Shown: one piece after another, positions 22,403-33,779 of the stretch
Layout: each line of letters begins with the position of its first letter
Numbering within the stretch: position 1 is the stretch's first letter
NCBI GenBank assembly: GCA_029891345.1
Contig: CM057009.1
Coordinates: 228,585,120 to 228,649,119, forward strand
From: Dryococelus australis
Taxonomy: Eukaryota; Arthropoda; Insecta; Phasmatodea; Phasmatidae
Length of the DNA stretch: 64,000 nucleotides
Direction of reading: 5' to 3'
Notes under the pieces: generated by a model
What the model was told of the DNA's origin: nothing
What the model saw: only the letters and a program-made list of their open reading frames with translations
Database searches by the model: none
Made by a program: the position numbers and the translations under genes

Positions 22403-22689
22403 CAGTCACATACTAAAAATGGAAAAACACATGAAAACAAGTTAATTTTAATTTTTACCATGGCATCAGTACTCACTGGTAATGGTTGGTCTGAAGCAGT
22501 GACACATTTAACACTTACTGGTTGTGTACTATTAACAAAACCCTTGTTCTCTAATTCCTTGAAGAATGAGGCTGAAATAAAGCTACGTACAGATCCTGTA
22601 TCGACAAGACCTTCAATTTCAAATACACCCAGTTGCGTGAGAAGAAAAGGTAAAAATGATTTTGTGATTGGGAAAATGTTGTGACACAT
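22399..22689 (-). pseudogene. pol: aspartic protease, Gypsy element 2
   Basis: IEGLVDTGSVRSFISASFF at about residues 26-44 carries the D-T-G active site of retroviral-type proteases, followed by a V-K-C-V-T and V-K-I-K-I beta-strand pattern. A short cysteine-containing stretch upstream (near 22,720-22,760) fits a Gag zinc knuckle. It lies immediately before RT. Confidence 0.7.
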
Positions 22690-23270
22690 TCTCTTTTTTA
22701 GATACCTAATTTTCTTGCATTGTTTACAATTTTTAACACTAAAACAACACCGATAATTTTCTAAATGATCTTCAACAATATTATTTTACAATAGATGCAG
22801 TTTGTACATTTGTATTCAATTTCCTTTGATTCTGTGCCCTTTCTTTCATTGAAATCTTTTGTTTTATTGGTGGTCTACACTTTTTTTTTTAAGTGTAGAC
22901 CACTGCCCTACACATTTTTTTATGTCTTTTCCTGTTTCATCTTTCATGAAATTCCTGAAATTCGCTACAGTTTTTATTGAAATTACCTGAGTGCTAACAA
23001 AAGAAACAGAGTCGATCTGGTTGTTTGCTAGTATCTAGCTTTTATTTGGATTTATCTTTGAGTCTTACGCTAGTGGCATCCTTTGCTTTTCCTCTATCTT
23101 TCTCGTCTTGTTTTCTTTCCTGAAATGAGGTGGGAGGTCTCCTGAAATGAAATGATGTACTTCCATTGTTTGGTCAGCAAATGCCACGTTAGTGGAATTA
23201 ATGCAGAATCTGTCCAGATCTGCGGAAGTATGCGGTCTGTAAGCGAATAGTGTGTGAGCTCTCAATGGAG
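22690..23270 (-). pseudogene. gag: gag remnant, Gypsy element 2
   Basis: The minus-strand frame at 23,065-23,265 contains VHHFISGDLPPHFRKENKTR, which resembles the Gag segment preceding the nucleocapsid. A cysteine-rich stretch near 22,740 would be the knuckle. Call based mainly on position upstream of the protease. Confidence 0.4.
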
Positions 23271-24189
23271 TTCAGTTCATCAACAATGGTCGATAATACT
23301 TCTGCCTCTGATACTGGCAAGCATAACAAGTCAGATATGTTTGTTCATGCACCATGAACTACAGCTTATGTACTCCAGCAGCAGTTATGCTAGTAGTGAC
23401 TTCACCTCCAGTGACTACGCCAGCAGCAGTTCTACCCTGCAAACCTTCCATGTTTATCCACACAGAAGATTATGCTCTTCCCTTCAAAATATTAATAGAC
23501 TCTTACATGTCGACTTAATGTGTACAGCAATTTTTTTAACACGTTTTAATAAGTTCATAAAAATTTTTTTCTTTGAAAATGTGACTAATTTGTATACTTA
23601 AAAAACATATATTATTAAAATTGCCCACATGTCATTATTATATTGAAAACTGGTTTACAATTAAAAGTGGTATTCAAATAAATTTTAACTAGAAAGCCAA
23701 ATTGAAAATTTTCTTACTATTACAAAAATTTGTAGAGGCTGATAAACACAAAGCCATTACCACACTTCTCATGTCGGTTTTAATACAGACTCTCAAACCC
23801 CACCGAATGGAGTCTTACAGAGAAACAGATATACCTTTTACTATATGTATAAAAATTTAAATCATAATTATTATTCTATCTTTCAAATTATATTTTTATA
23901 TTTCGTATTGACATTTCTCAGATGTTTGCAGGTCATGGATAGTACACAACATTCTCAACTGATGTAACCCCGATCCCTCAGTTCATTGACGATTGAAGAT
24001 ATTTCAACAATGTGTGATAGAATCCCACATTATTGCAGGTCTGTACCTGCACAAAGTTAGCTATCTCCAACAAAATATTGTGTATAAGGACAGACAGAAA
24101 TTAAATGTATGTATTTTTTTTTATTCCGTGTGCATATCACCACTTAAAAAAGCATTGGTAAGTCCCATTTCAGAATTTATTTCTCATCG
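23271..24189. other. AT-rich spacer with a short Ser-codon repeat
   Basis: A repetitive stretch at 23,370-23,440 (AGCAGCAGTTATGCTAGTAGT and relatives) encodes a Ser-rich run in one plus-strand frame. The rest is AT-rich without a recognisable gene. The plus-strand frame 23,254-23,601 covers the repeat and has no other support. Confidence 0.4.
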
Positions 24190-24840
24190 ACTTAGGAGTC
24201 TTTCCCGCTTCGAGTGTCCGAACCACCTCATGTACACACGTCCATTATATCGTTTCAGCACCTTTTCCACCAAATAAACACTGGGAAACTTCGTAGACTG
24301 GATAACCTCTGCGTAAAAGCCTCTGATGTTGGGCTCGCCTCATAAATCCTCCATGTAATACATGCGCAGGTATCAATGTCGTATGCGAACCTCCTTGTAC
24401 AGTTCTGCCGACCAGTTGGACGATAGGCCTTGTGGAAAATGCCACACTGTTTGGATATGCGCACTAGGACACCAATCGTCAGAAAATCATAAACGGGCTG
24501 AATCAGGGAGTCGTGCTCGACATATTCGGGCTTCTTGTGACTGGTATAATGAATGGTAGCTCAATCCACTTATAGTTTAAATTCGCTGTGAAATATCCCA
24601 ATGATTTGGTTTTTAGAATCTGGTGAAAATGCTCAACGATGCTAGTATTGAGTCTAGAGTACGTAGGATAGTCATTTGTTCCAAACCTTTTCATCAGTGC
24701 ATAGAAAGTAGCATTAAAACATTCTTTACCATCTTTGGAGTGGATATTTTTTCGGTATGAATCCTTCCCTAAAAACATCCGCCATGGCCTTGGTGGCATT
24801 ACATGCATTCTGCGTATAGAGCAGTTTGGCACATGCACAC
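24190..24840 (-). pseudogene. Polinton-type integrase, core end and C-terminal domain
   Basis: The frame 24,503-24,838 contains HSKDGKECFNATFYALMKRF, followed by DYPTYSRLNTSIVEHFHQIL. These are the second-Asp and Glu blocks of the retroviral-like integrase of Polintons (family pattern: TDxGKEFyN..f..lm ... YStyS.lKAsivERFNrTLK). The C-terminal part, near 24,250, includes VYLVEKVLKR-like sequence typical of the chromodomain-like end. The family integrates Polinton DNA. Broken, with a few interruptions. Confidence 0.7.
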
Positions 24841-25020
24841 ACTTGTAACAGGCTTTTATTGCGGTATTAATGTAGCAGTAGCTTTTATTCGCATGAGCAA
24901 AATTCTTGCATTTCCATTAGGTCGGATTGGATAGTATTGTCCAGCCTTTTCATTACGCACTTATTCCGAGGATAATTCCTTCGGGCTTACCTGTGCAGTT
25001 ACCGGAAGAGGCATATTTCG

Positions 25021-25314
25021 TCATAGCACGATACAGCCACCTTCGACGACTTCTTCGATGATGGATATAATCTTGTTGGTATGCGACCAGTTGCCCACAG
25101 ACTGCGAAGTGACCAATAGCCGTAGTCTATCTATGAGTTCGTTCAGATATTCTGCAGCAGCAGACTCGACCCAATATTTTCGGCCAATCGTAGAAAACAT
25201 TTCCACGATAATGCCAAATTTCGCATATGTCTTGTCCTTAAATCTCCACATTAAGAGGTTATAGTTCGCATAATGAGCTCGACTGGGCTGTAGCAGGTGA
25301 TGGTACTTGTGCAA
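25021..25314 (-). pseudogene. small Polinton-associated frame with NELIDRLRLL motif
   Basis: A 97-codon frame with AEYLNELIDRLRLLVTSQS followed by SHTNKIISIIEEV. The same motif order occurs in the 195-aa frame at 4,632-5,219. I recall related small proteins in insect Polintons, with the pattern NxLVERL.LL..S..AG ... EI.SI..EL, but I cannot verify this. It is helix-rich by appearance; its function is unknown. It sits about 180 bp upstream of the integrase fragment. Confidence 0.5.
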
Positions 25315-25904
25315 ATCTGATTCGGTGTAGTGTCAGGGACACATACGAAAACAAAGTTCGTACAGACCGATTTGTCATTTTCACCTTGCGCTAGCCGATC
25401 TGCATCACAACTCCTGGAATAAACATCACTTTCTTTTTTGTAAGAAAAAATTTTTCGTCACAGTGTCGCAGGCCGTACGTCTTGTCACTGTTCTGATTGG
25501 AGTAGGAAGCGATGTAGGGCCCAACCAACGTTCCTACCTCGGGTCCGCGCTCTCATGCTTGTTTCCATTCCCGTGCACACAGCACATCGATAATGGGCAG
25601 ATCATCTTCGTCTCTAGTGATGTCACCTTCCGATTCTGACAATTCCGGACTACTATTCAGTAGTGCGAGCTTACCAAATCCACGATATATTGTTCAAGAA
25701 TGGACTAAGTGCATTTCTGGTACCCAAAGGGTTAATTGTTTAATCGCATCTGTTTAATAACACTTGGTTTAATTAGAGGTAAAAAAGTGTTAAATCAGGA
25801 TTAAATATTGATAAAGTCGGTTGTTAACTGATGGTTAATTAAATTAAAAAAAGGGGACTTACATTTATTGAAAGATTAAATAGATTGAAATTATTAAATA
25901 TTTT

Positions 25905-26150
25905 AGTAGTTGGGATCCTAGGCTACCTTGGATTAATTGGGATAATGTGATGTATTATCGATTTGATTGGAATGGTTAATCCTCAATCCGATTTTAATCC
26001 GATCAAACATTGAAAGGGTAAAATGCATTGAAAGTGTTAAATTAATTGAAAGGGTTAATCTTAAAAGGGTTAATTTTTAATCGGATATTTTCTCTTGTTT
26101 TATAACTTCCTATCTTCATTTTCTTTTATAGTGAGCTCTGTATGATTTTG
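25905..26150 (+). repeat. inverted repeat, left arm
   Basis: GGGATCCTAGGCTACCTTGGATTAATTGGGATAA at 25,913-25,946, followed by TTATCGATTTGATTG, AATCCTCAATCCGATTTTAA, several ATTGAAAGGGTTAA words and AGTGAGCTCTGTATGATTTTG. Each block has its reverse complement, in the same order, at 33,500-33,730. Divergence is clear but the match runs for over 200 bp. The arm is rich in AAAGGGTTAA words. Confidence 0.65.
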
Positions 26151-28190
26151 ATGGTGTGGTGGCCTGTAGAGGATTAACCAGAGTGGTGGGCTTCAATGTA
26201 AAATATAGGTATTCAGTTGAGTGCAAGAGTGGGCTGTGTATATTATCTTGTTTTTTTTTTTTTCAATTTCGATGTGTTTGTAGGGATATTGGGGGTACAT
26301 AGGCGACTTTTACAAGTATATTTAACACACAAGAGTAATTTAGAGTGTTTTAATAATTTCTAAAAGTGGCCTAAGTGTAAATTTTATGATTATTGGTTGA
26401 TGTTGCTCGTAGATAGTGGTGGGAGAGAGGCAAATTAAAAAAATTTGATTTATGTGTTAGAAATGACAAACGATTGATGACTGTTTCCAAATGCAATTAA
26501 ACATAACAGAATTTCACAGTGTTTTGCAGATGAATAAATTACACATATCGAAGCTCAAACTTAAAACAACTACATGAATAATACTTGCGAATACCCCAGT
26601 ATGGAATTTAATGTAATGTGAGTCTCGATCTTAGAAATATAATTTACATAAGATAGAATTTTAACTACGTGAATAGCATCTGGTGTCGACAAGTGCAAAC
26701 ACACTAAACGATGACAATTATGGGAGTGTGGAATTAACAATCTAAAACAAAATGTCCCTATAAATTAACCAAACAATATATATATGATGCCTCTCACACA
26801 TACTTTACACATCTGTCTGCCTGCGAAACTGGCGAGGAGGAATGTAATCCACGTGTAAAAATAAATTAATTTATTAACATATCTAATGAAATCGCACCTC
26901 TCGCAAAACATGTCTGTCCGGCTGCGAGCTCAGTGAAGCACTGAGTCGATCTCATGTCGAGAGCCTGACAACATATAAGAGGAGTGCTTTTGGAGGCTGA
27001 CAAATGACTAACGTTATAGCGACTTGTAAATAACTCTGAATACGATTTAAACCAGACACAATCACATACCTGAAATAATATTAAAATAAGTCCGTTTTGA
27101 TGTATGAACAAGTAGCACTTACATCGAGCTGTGAGCAGGTATGTGTGTAGTGTGTTCGATAAGCAACCGTGTTTAAATTACGGGAAAAACTCATAAATCA
27201 AGGGAAAAAATTTTAAATGTTTATGAAATTCACAGCACTTGTTAACACAAACTGTATTTCTTAACTGCTAGAAATTTTTGTAGACTGAGCTCACAAACGT
27301 GATTTGAAAATCTTATCGCATTATTGACTTAATGCACAAAAATAATTTCCTGATAAAATACTTTTATATTAAAATGTTAATCATGGCTAGCACTTGAGAT
27401 GAAGGTAGGTGAGACTCCTGCAAATTTAAGGGTAAAGTATGGATATTTTTACATAAGATGACATGGATTTCATAATATTTTTTATTAAAGTACTAGATCA
27501 AATACATTGTATTGTGTTTTTCTTCTTCTCCAGACATCATCGTATTGGATCTTGAAGAGCTGTAATTTGTGTGCATATATGTAAAATGAGTTTTTTAAAA
27601 TGTTTGCTGAATTCTGTTCAGTGCAGATATAAAAGTTCTAGCTGGAGAAAATTTCTTGTAGGCAAGGAGGGACAGAGGGTTTTTTTTTACCTGCCTCTGT
27701 AAAGGTATTCGGGGTTGCTTTAAATATGTACCACTGGGATGTCACAAAAGTTGGCCAGCGGGGCGTCATGTCTCCTACACAAAATTTCAACTTGAATAGC
27801 CAGAGCAGGCGAAGGTTTCTAGCTGGTGCTTCATTTCTTTTCATAAAAACTTATTCATTCCAGCACAGGTTTCCTTAATCACATACACTTACCCTGGTAG
27901 CATCAATGTTTAGTAATTATTGAAAAAAGGTAGGGACATTAGGGATTTTTAAAATAAATAGAAGACATGCACTATTCATTTTCAACATTTTATTATAAAA
28001 TATTATTTTCAAAAATTATCCTTTAACCTAAGTATTTACAATAAAATAACAAAAAATATTCACTTTGCAACAAACAATTCATTTTTCGCAAATTTATTTT
28101 ACCAAATTAATCACTTTAGGATAACAAACTTTTTATACAAAAAATTATTGTCATCTGATATTATAATCACAAAAAGTTATTTATACTTAC
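26150..28190. other. AT-rich interior, no gene recognised
   Basis: Short frames only. A 181-bp segment at 27,636-27,826 is richer in GC and bounded by direct repeats TTCTAGCTGG, so it may be a small insertion. The stretch 27,900-28,190 is very AT-rich and abuts the end of the polymerase B fossil. Confidence 0.4.
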
Positions 28191-30740
28191 TAAAAACATG
28201 TTTGAAAAAATACATTATTTTGTCATCAAACAATCAACTTCTGCGAAAAAATCAAGTGTCTCCGTCATTCCTTGTGTTTGCAAAATCTCACGAAGAGAAC
28301 ACGTCAGCCTCAACCCACTCAAAATTACAAATTGGAAGTTTGGACCAAATCGTATGACTGTACAGCCCGTTGATGTCGAAATAGCATACATATTTTGATG
28401 CCACACTGGCGTTGTAGTCCTCAGCCACGTAAACATAGATGGCTTCTGCATGCCTTTTTGAAACCTGGGTAATGCCGCCCCTAACACCATGTTCTACAAA
28501 AAGATACATGTCAGGATCAGTCAACAGCTCTAGTCGCACGTGTGTCATCGACAATATAGCATCCAATGAAACAGACGGAGCTGTGACATACATGGAGTGG
28601 TAAAATCCGTAATGAGCGAAACATACAGTTCTGAAATTCTCAAAAACATCAGCCAGCAAACAAGTCTCAATGCGTAAGTAATGAATGGAATACTGCAGCT
28701 AGTCTATGCAGTTGAACGCATCCCATGTGGCTTGGGCGTGAGCATAATCCTCACTGCTAATGCCTTTGCCCCTCATGACATTATGAAATGCGTCCTTTGG
28801 TAGTAGTGACTTGCGGATTGGACTGTCTGGCGACTTAACAAAGTCATAATAAACAATTCGAACTCAATTCGAACTGGGTGTTGTTTGGAAACATCGAACG
28901 GGTGATACTCAATTGCGCAGGTAGTAAATTGCCTGCCAAAAATTCCAGAGAGGTGCTCATTAATTTGTATGAATCAATAAATCTTAACTTGAAACATTGC
29001 ACCTTTCCATTGCAATCAATCCCATTGGGAATCAGTTTTGTAATACATTTGCATTTTTCAAGGGTCATTCCAAATACTTGAATTTTTCCAGGATTTTCAA
29101 TTACCATGGTTCCAACGTGTAACTTTATGTGATGTTCAGCCAAGGACCATATAAGAAAGTGAGCTTCATAATTATGCAGGTTATGGAAAATAGCGACAAG
29201 TTGTCTTTTGGGGAATCTGAAATTCAAGTTGCACATATTATGTGTGCGGCCTCTGATTCCCCCGATGGTCATGGTCTACTACAATATCATCTGTACTGAT
29301 CTTTTCTTTACAAAAGTGATGCTGTAAATTCCTTCAACCCACTTTGTATGTTCAACAAATTTATCAATTATTTTGTACATATAATCTTCACCCACAAACT
29401 CGAAATACTGAGAAAGCCATATTGTATGAGCACACCTACAAAATGCTACAAGCATGTGGCATATGTTTGTTGATGGTAGTAGTATTACTCCTTTCATCAT
29501 TAGGCGAGCAAGTGGACATGAGTTTCAGGCAACTTTCTATGTAGCAATAGGCGACGAAACCCAATCTCTGATGTTTGCTGCAATCTTTAAATTCGAAGTG
29601 GGGAAAGTATTGCGAACAACCTTTTGTTGCTGGCAAAGAATACTGTAACTTGCGAGTTTCTCCTCAGTTTGGAAATACTGAAGACAATGCATGCAAACAA
29701 ATTTCTTACATTTCCTCTTACTCAGCTGACCACCAACCAGTTTTGACAAATTTCTAATACAGGCAAATTGCAAATGAGCGTAATTCCCACTCGTATGAAT
29801 CGCCAAAATATTTACGTGTTTGTCATGATGTACAGGAGAAATACGTATGGGTAATACAACCCCACCCTTTTCGCAAGTTTCATTAATTATAATTCTCTCT
29901 TTATCCACAACACTGCAGACATTGATATAAATAGAATTGTTCTCGAACTTACGAATATCCTGTATGACTACAGGTGTCGACAGATATTCGATATTCAAAT
30001 CTGTGTGACGTTTAGGATAAGAAATAGTTATGTACACATGTTTTGTGGCAGGAAACAAAGATGCTACAACAGTGTAGTGGAAACACTTTCCCTCCAGGCT
30101 GTGTACATCGACACAAGCTTTCCTATCAGAAATAAACTTTGGCAGTTTAGTGTGAGCAGCACCGACGGTGAACGTCCGATATTGGATCAAATGTACATCC
30201 ATATACGTCAACATTTGTAGACTCCAGCCGGACCCATGTGTACTGAACACCTCAAGTCTGTTAGAGTGAAAAGGAATGATATCATCATCATAGATTAAAC
30301 CCACATCGGATGAATGGAGGACATGGAGTGCTTTGCTTTGAAAATAAATAGTCTCTGCAACACCATCCTCTGCCATGAAGGATTTCAAATACTTACCTGC
30401 TACAGATACGTATAATCTGACTGGTAGGGGAGATGTCAATATGAAGCATAACAAAAGTGTGTTACACCTCTGGAATAAAAAAGAAAAATCTGCATCAGAC
30501 TCTAATTGATCATTACATATCCATGCATCATTTAGTCTTACTGCAAACGCCATAACCAATAGCAAGTATGTCAGGTTTGGCAAAGCTTCCACTGAGGTTT
30601 GGGAATAGGAAATGGAATTATTTTCCAGCTCCCTTTGCGAAATATCTCTAATCGACTCGAAAGATGGTTGTGAAATGATTGGAGCACTCTCCAAAACACA
30701 AGAATCTTCCATGTCTGAGAAAAATAAGTCATAATTCATA
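28190..30740 (-). pseudogene. Polinton DNA polymerase B, copy 1 (fossil)
   Basis: Polinton polymerase B is a protein-primed family B polymerase that copies the element. The first frame (29,537-30,739, 400 codons) carries the N-terminal region: TKLPKFISDRKACVDVHSLE, then IRKFENNSIYINVCSV, then LSKLVGGQLSKRKCKKFVC with CMHCLQYFQTEEKL (zinc-like CxxC). The second (28,844-29,272) has CNLNFRFPKRQLVAIFHNLH, the exonuclease-side block (family: CNLNxR.P...PVIFHNLxGYD). The third (28,288-28,659) has ITQVSKRHAEAIYVYVAEDY and YFDINGLYSHTIWSKLP (family: YLDxNNLYGxAMxxxLP, palm motif A). The copy stops after that block. It is broken in several places but kept long frames, so it is of moderate age. Confidence 0.8.
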
Positions 30741-31218
30741 AGATCAACCTTCTCAAGTTTGGGGAAGCGGAAATATTTTGACCTTTTGGTTTTGACTATG
30801 TCTCCATAAGTGAATCTGTGCTCGAATCGCTTGAGTAGAGATCGTCCTCCAATATATTAACTCAAGTCTACTTAGGCAAAGGGACACTGTTTCGACAGCT
30901 TGTTTGTCTTTCCATCTGCGATTCCGATTTGGAATTGCTTATGTAAAGATCTTCAAGCAAGATGTCAATACAGGATCGCTTACGCTCACCCATTTTCACC
31001 AAACTAAATCATTATTTACTTTCCGAGATATAAAAATTGAAACACCACAAAAATACATGTAAGTTTCACGTGCTTCTGAAAAAAAGTAAACACTCTTAAT
31101 AGCACACACACATAATAAAACTTAAAATATTATATTATTTTTAACATCCTATACAAAAGGGCATAATGTTTTTCTTAATTTTATGTTTGTGGGGGAAATA
31201 CAGGAGCGAGAGCTGTGA
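30741..31218. other. upstream flank of polymerase B copy 1
   Basis: Serine-rich coding-like sequence continues for about 150 bp upstream of the polymerase B methionine on the minus strand. Beyond this the DNA is AT-rich and no gene is seen. Confidence 0.35.
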
Positions 31219-31551
31219 TTAAAAAAGTAGCGAGTTCAAAATACTTTGAACGTGGATGAGAGGCAGGCAGCTAGCAGGCAAGAATAAACTAAACACAATA
31301 GGTAAATGACAGGGCAAGGTCTCGCATGCCCCACGGACCACACGTGCATGGAGAGGGTGACCAGTGTAAGATGCAATCGTAGAACATGCCAGGCCAGGAC
31401 GCATGCAGAGATGGCTAGACAAGAGAATGAGAGAATAGTTCAGTAAGCTACTGCTAGTGCCTGTGTGCGCCACCATCCGGCCACTCTCCCCCTTCAGTGC
31501 CAGCTCGACAACCCCCACCAGCTCGACATCCTCGCTTTCCCACTCCAGCAA
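31219..31551 (-). other. GC-richer 110-codon open frame, not recognised
   Basis: The frame starts with MLEWESEDVELVGVVELALK, an acidic amphipathic stretch that looks more protein-like than the surrounding frames. The second half is hydrophobic and low in coding character. No family is recognised. It lies in a GC-richer island between AT-rich DNA, inside the 25.9-33.7 kb inverted-repeat pair. It may be an exon or a transposon remnant, or chance. Confidence 0.2.
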
Positions 31552-31559
31552 CTCACCGC

Positions 31560-32185
31560 ATAGATGCTGCAGCAGTATCTATGATGAGCCGTGGGAGAGT
31601 AAGATAGGAAGTTGATACATCCCTTCCAGCCCCGCCCCTCCAACTGCCGAGTCACCGACAACTTCTCTGAGGCGGAACTTACCTGTCCGCAGCCTGTCTC
31701 CAGTATAGAATTGACAGTGTTTTGCGACCTGTCTCTCCCTTGGAAATTTTATACAGTAAAATTATTTACACAATCAAAAACAATTTTGAAATTTTATACA
31801 GTAACGTCATTTACACTTTACAAATATGTTCACGAGTATACCTTAAAAATTAAAATTTCTACATCATGAAAAAGTTTTAAAGTAGTGCTATACTACCAAA
31901 AATTTATGAATTTACATTGTCAAAATTTTTAAAAAAATTTTTTTTTTAATATGTTCAACAATAAATTTTGCACTCAAAGCATTTAAAAGACTTGTCTAAA
32001 ATTCAAACATTTTATTATATAAAACTAAATATGCAATACTTTTACAACTAAAGAGCTCAACATACACATTCCAGTCATTTTACTAAAATTAAAACTTGTA
32101 ATACTTTTTGCAACTAAACAAACCTGAATACTTGCATTAGAAAGGGAAACTTTCTGAAACTTAAAAATCCTTGAAAAACATCTGT
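31560..32185. other. AT-rich spacer, no gene
   Basis: Nothing beyond short direct echoes of GAAATTTTATACAGTAA at 31,745 and 31,788. Confidence 0.4.
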
Positions 32186-32186
32186 T

Positions 32187-32218
<32 letters not shown>

Positions 32219-32220
32219 AC
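32186..32220 (+). repeat. (CT)n microsatellite
   Basis: A run of TCTCTCTC interrupted once by a TCTATC unit, about 33 bp long, just ahead of the 269-bp tandem duplication. Confidence 0.9.
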
Positions 32221-32239
32221 ACATATAGAACTACTCCCC

Positions 32240-32775
32240 TGAACGCACACACTATGTCTATGCTCTCAATTTAACCTATTTAAACAAAAATTTTCAGAGT
32301 ATTTTGCGATAAATTCTAGACGATTTTCACATACTTTGCAAATATTTAAACAGTGAAAATAGGGCAAGGTACCTGTTATTGACAAAACCTTATTCCATAT
32401 AGCGCAACATGCAACTACCGGCAGTTCACCTGTTCTCTCAACTCTACTAAATAAACTCAAATATACCTAAAAAATTTCATCTGGAATAATTTTTTCTCAC
32501 CTTTCCCCTGTATTCGCACACTCAGTAATACACTCTCACTAGCACCTACTAAAACCAAATTTTTATAGTACTTAGCAATAACTTCTAGATGATTTTCACA
32601 TACATTGTGAATATTAAAACAGTGAAAAGAGGGGTATGTATGTGTTATTGACACGACCTTATTCCATATAGTGCAACATGCTTGTTCTGGTGATTCACCT
32701 GTACTATCAACTCTGCTAAATAAACAAAAATACAGATTTAAAAAATTTCATTTGGAATTAAATTTTTCTAATGTT
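32240..32775 (+). repeat. 269-bp tandem duplication
   Basis: Two head-to-tail copies share CTAGA(C/T)GATTTTCACATAC, TTAAACAGTGAAAA, CCTTATTCCATATAG(C/T)GCAAC, CTACTAAATAAAC-like sequence and AAAAAATTTCATCTGGAAT. The TCTAGA of copy 1 is at 32,315 and that of copy 2 at 32,584, so the period is 269 bp. The copies differ at about one site in eight. No shared coding frame was found. Confidence 0.75.
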
Positions 32776-33159
32776 GCATTCACATGAACACAGACGTACA
32801 CTCATACTCACACCCAATATAGCCAAGACCCACTCTTATACACCATTAAAAACCATTAAACATCGCTAAACACTATCAAAATAATAAAAATAACTAACTT
32901 AACAAATACTCTGTAGTGTGAAACCACTATTAAAGAAATTTCATATAGTTGTAATGATTTTAAAAGAAATTTCATTCAGTTGGAACGATTTTCAAAGAAA
33001 TGTCATTCAGTTTGTTAAAAAGTCGGACGAAATTTATGCTATTTACTCAAAGTTTAAAGAAAATACAAAAAATGTTTAAAGAAATACCGAAAACCGTAAC
33101 TCTAAATTTTTAAAATTATTAACTCACTTAAACTCATGTAGTTAAGATGGTGGTTGGTG

Positions 33160-33490
33160 AAGGTTACCCAAACCCAGGTCAATCAGTTTGGAAGGTAGGC
33201 CGCTCATCCAGGTGAACGTTGGGGCAGGCGGGCGGCCAGGTGCTCATAATCCCCTCGAGAGCTCCATCGGAGACTACCCCAGCAGCCTAGAAAGCGGTCG
33301 GGCGATCGCTGTCCCAGGCGAGCTCCGTCGGTAATTTATCCAGCAGGCGAGGAGGGTTTCTTTCACCGTCGTGGCAGAAGCGATGGGCAGGTAGGCGGGT
33401 TCCTTGGTCACAAAGCCCCGTTGCGGAACAGATAGTCAGGAGTAAACGGCTAAAGGGCGGCCAATGCCCATGACCAAGGCACGTTAACAT
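33160..33490 (+). other. GC-rich island with internal short repeat
   Basis: GC content rises sharply compared with both flanks. GAGCTCCATCGGAGACTACC with CAGCAG at 33,260 is repeated as GAGCTCCGTCGGTAATTTAT with CAGCAG at 33,320, a period of about 60 bp. An open frame of 67 codons on the minus strand covers it but shows no domain. It lies directly inside the right inverted-repeat arm. Confidence 0.4.
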
Positions 33491-33499
33491 CGCACAGAG

Positions 33500-33730
33500 C
33501 TCCCCATAAAATAAAACAAAGGAACAAAGAAGTACAATAGAAATTAATGATCCAATTTAAAATGTATCCTTTATTAATGACACTTTCGATTCATTTAACC
33601 CTTTTATTGAATTTAACCCTTTCAATTTTGAACGAATTAAAATTGGATTGAAGATTAACCCTTTCAATAAAATCGATAATCCATCAATTAATCCTAATTA
33701 ATCCAATGTGGCCTAGGACCCTCACACCTC
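33500..33730 (-). repeat. inverted repeat, right arm
   Basis: Reverse complement of the left arm at 25,905-26,150: on the minus strand it reads GGTCCTAGGCCACATTGGAT, TTAATTGATGGATTATCGAT, CTTCAATCCAATTTTAATTC, repeats of GAAAGGGTTAA, then GGGGAGCTCTGTGCGATGTT. The arms enclose about 7.4 kb, including polymerase B copy 1. This is the geometry of terminal inverted repeats, but exact ends and target duplications were not identified. Confidence 0.65.
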
Positions 33731-33779
33731 TTCTATTTATATTGAAAGGGTAAATTGAGGTTATGTTGGTTAAGTGAGG

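Larger units (their letters stand above)
19597..23270 (-). mobile_element. Ty3/Gypsy LTR element 2 (fossil)
   Basis: Reading on the minus strand from 23.3 to 19.6 kb there is a gag remnant, aspartic protease, RT, RNase H, integrase and an integrase C-terminal domain. This is the Ty3/Gypsy order. It belongs to a different lineage from element 1: the protease, RT and integrase sequences differ throughout. No LTR was recognised on either side. The element is broken, with roughly one break per domain, and looks moderately old, because long frames survive. Confidence 0.8.
24190..25330 (-). mobile_element. Polinton (Maverick) fragment: integrase plus small frame
   Basis: Two adjacent minus-strand pieces belong to a Polinton: a small frame (25,021-25,314) and an integrase (24,190-24,840). 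The gene set may continue with the polymerase B fossil at 28.2-30.7 kb, which has the same orientation. An inverted-repeat arm at 25.9-26.15 kb lies between them, however, so the two could be separate insertions. The fragment is broken. Confidence 0.65.

Noticed and set aside
25740-26080. GGGTTAA-rich sequence as telomeric repeat
   Set aside because: Words are irregular and do not form TTAGG or TTAGGG arrays; the same sequence occurs as an inverted copy at 33.6 kb.
33287-33490. 67-codon frame in the GC-rich island
   Set aside because: It is short, without a motif, and covers the internal 60-bp repeat.
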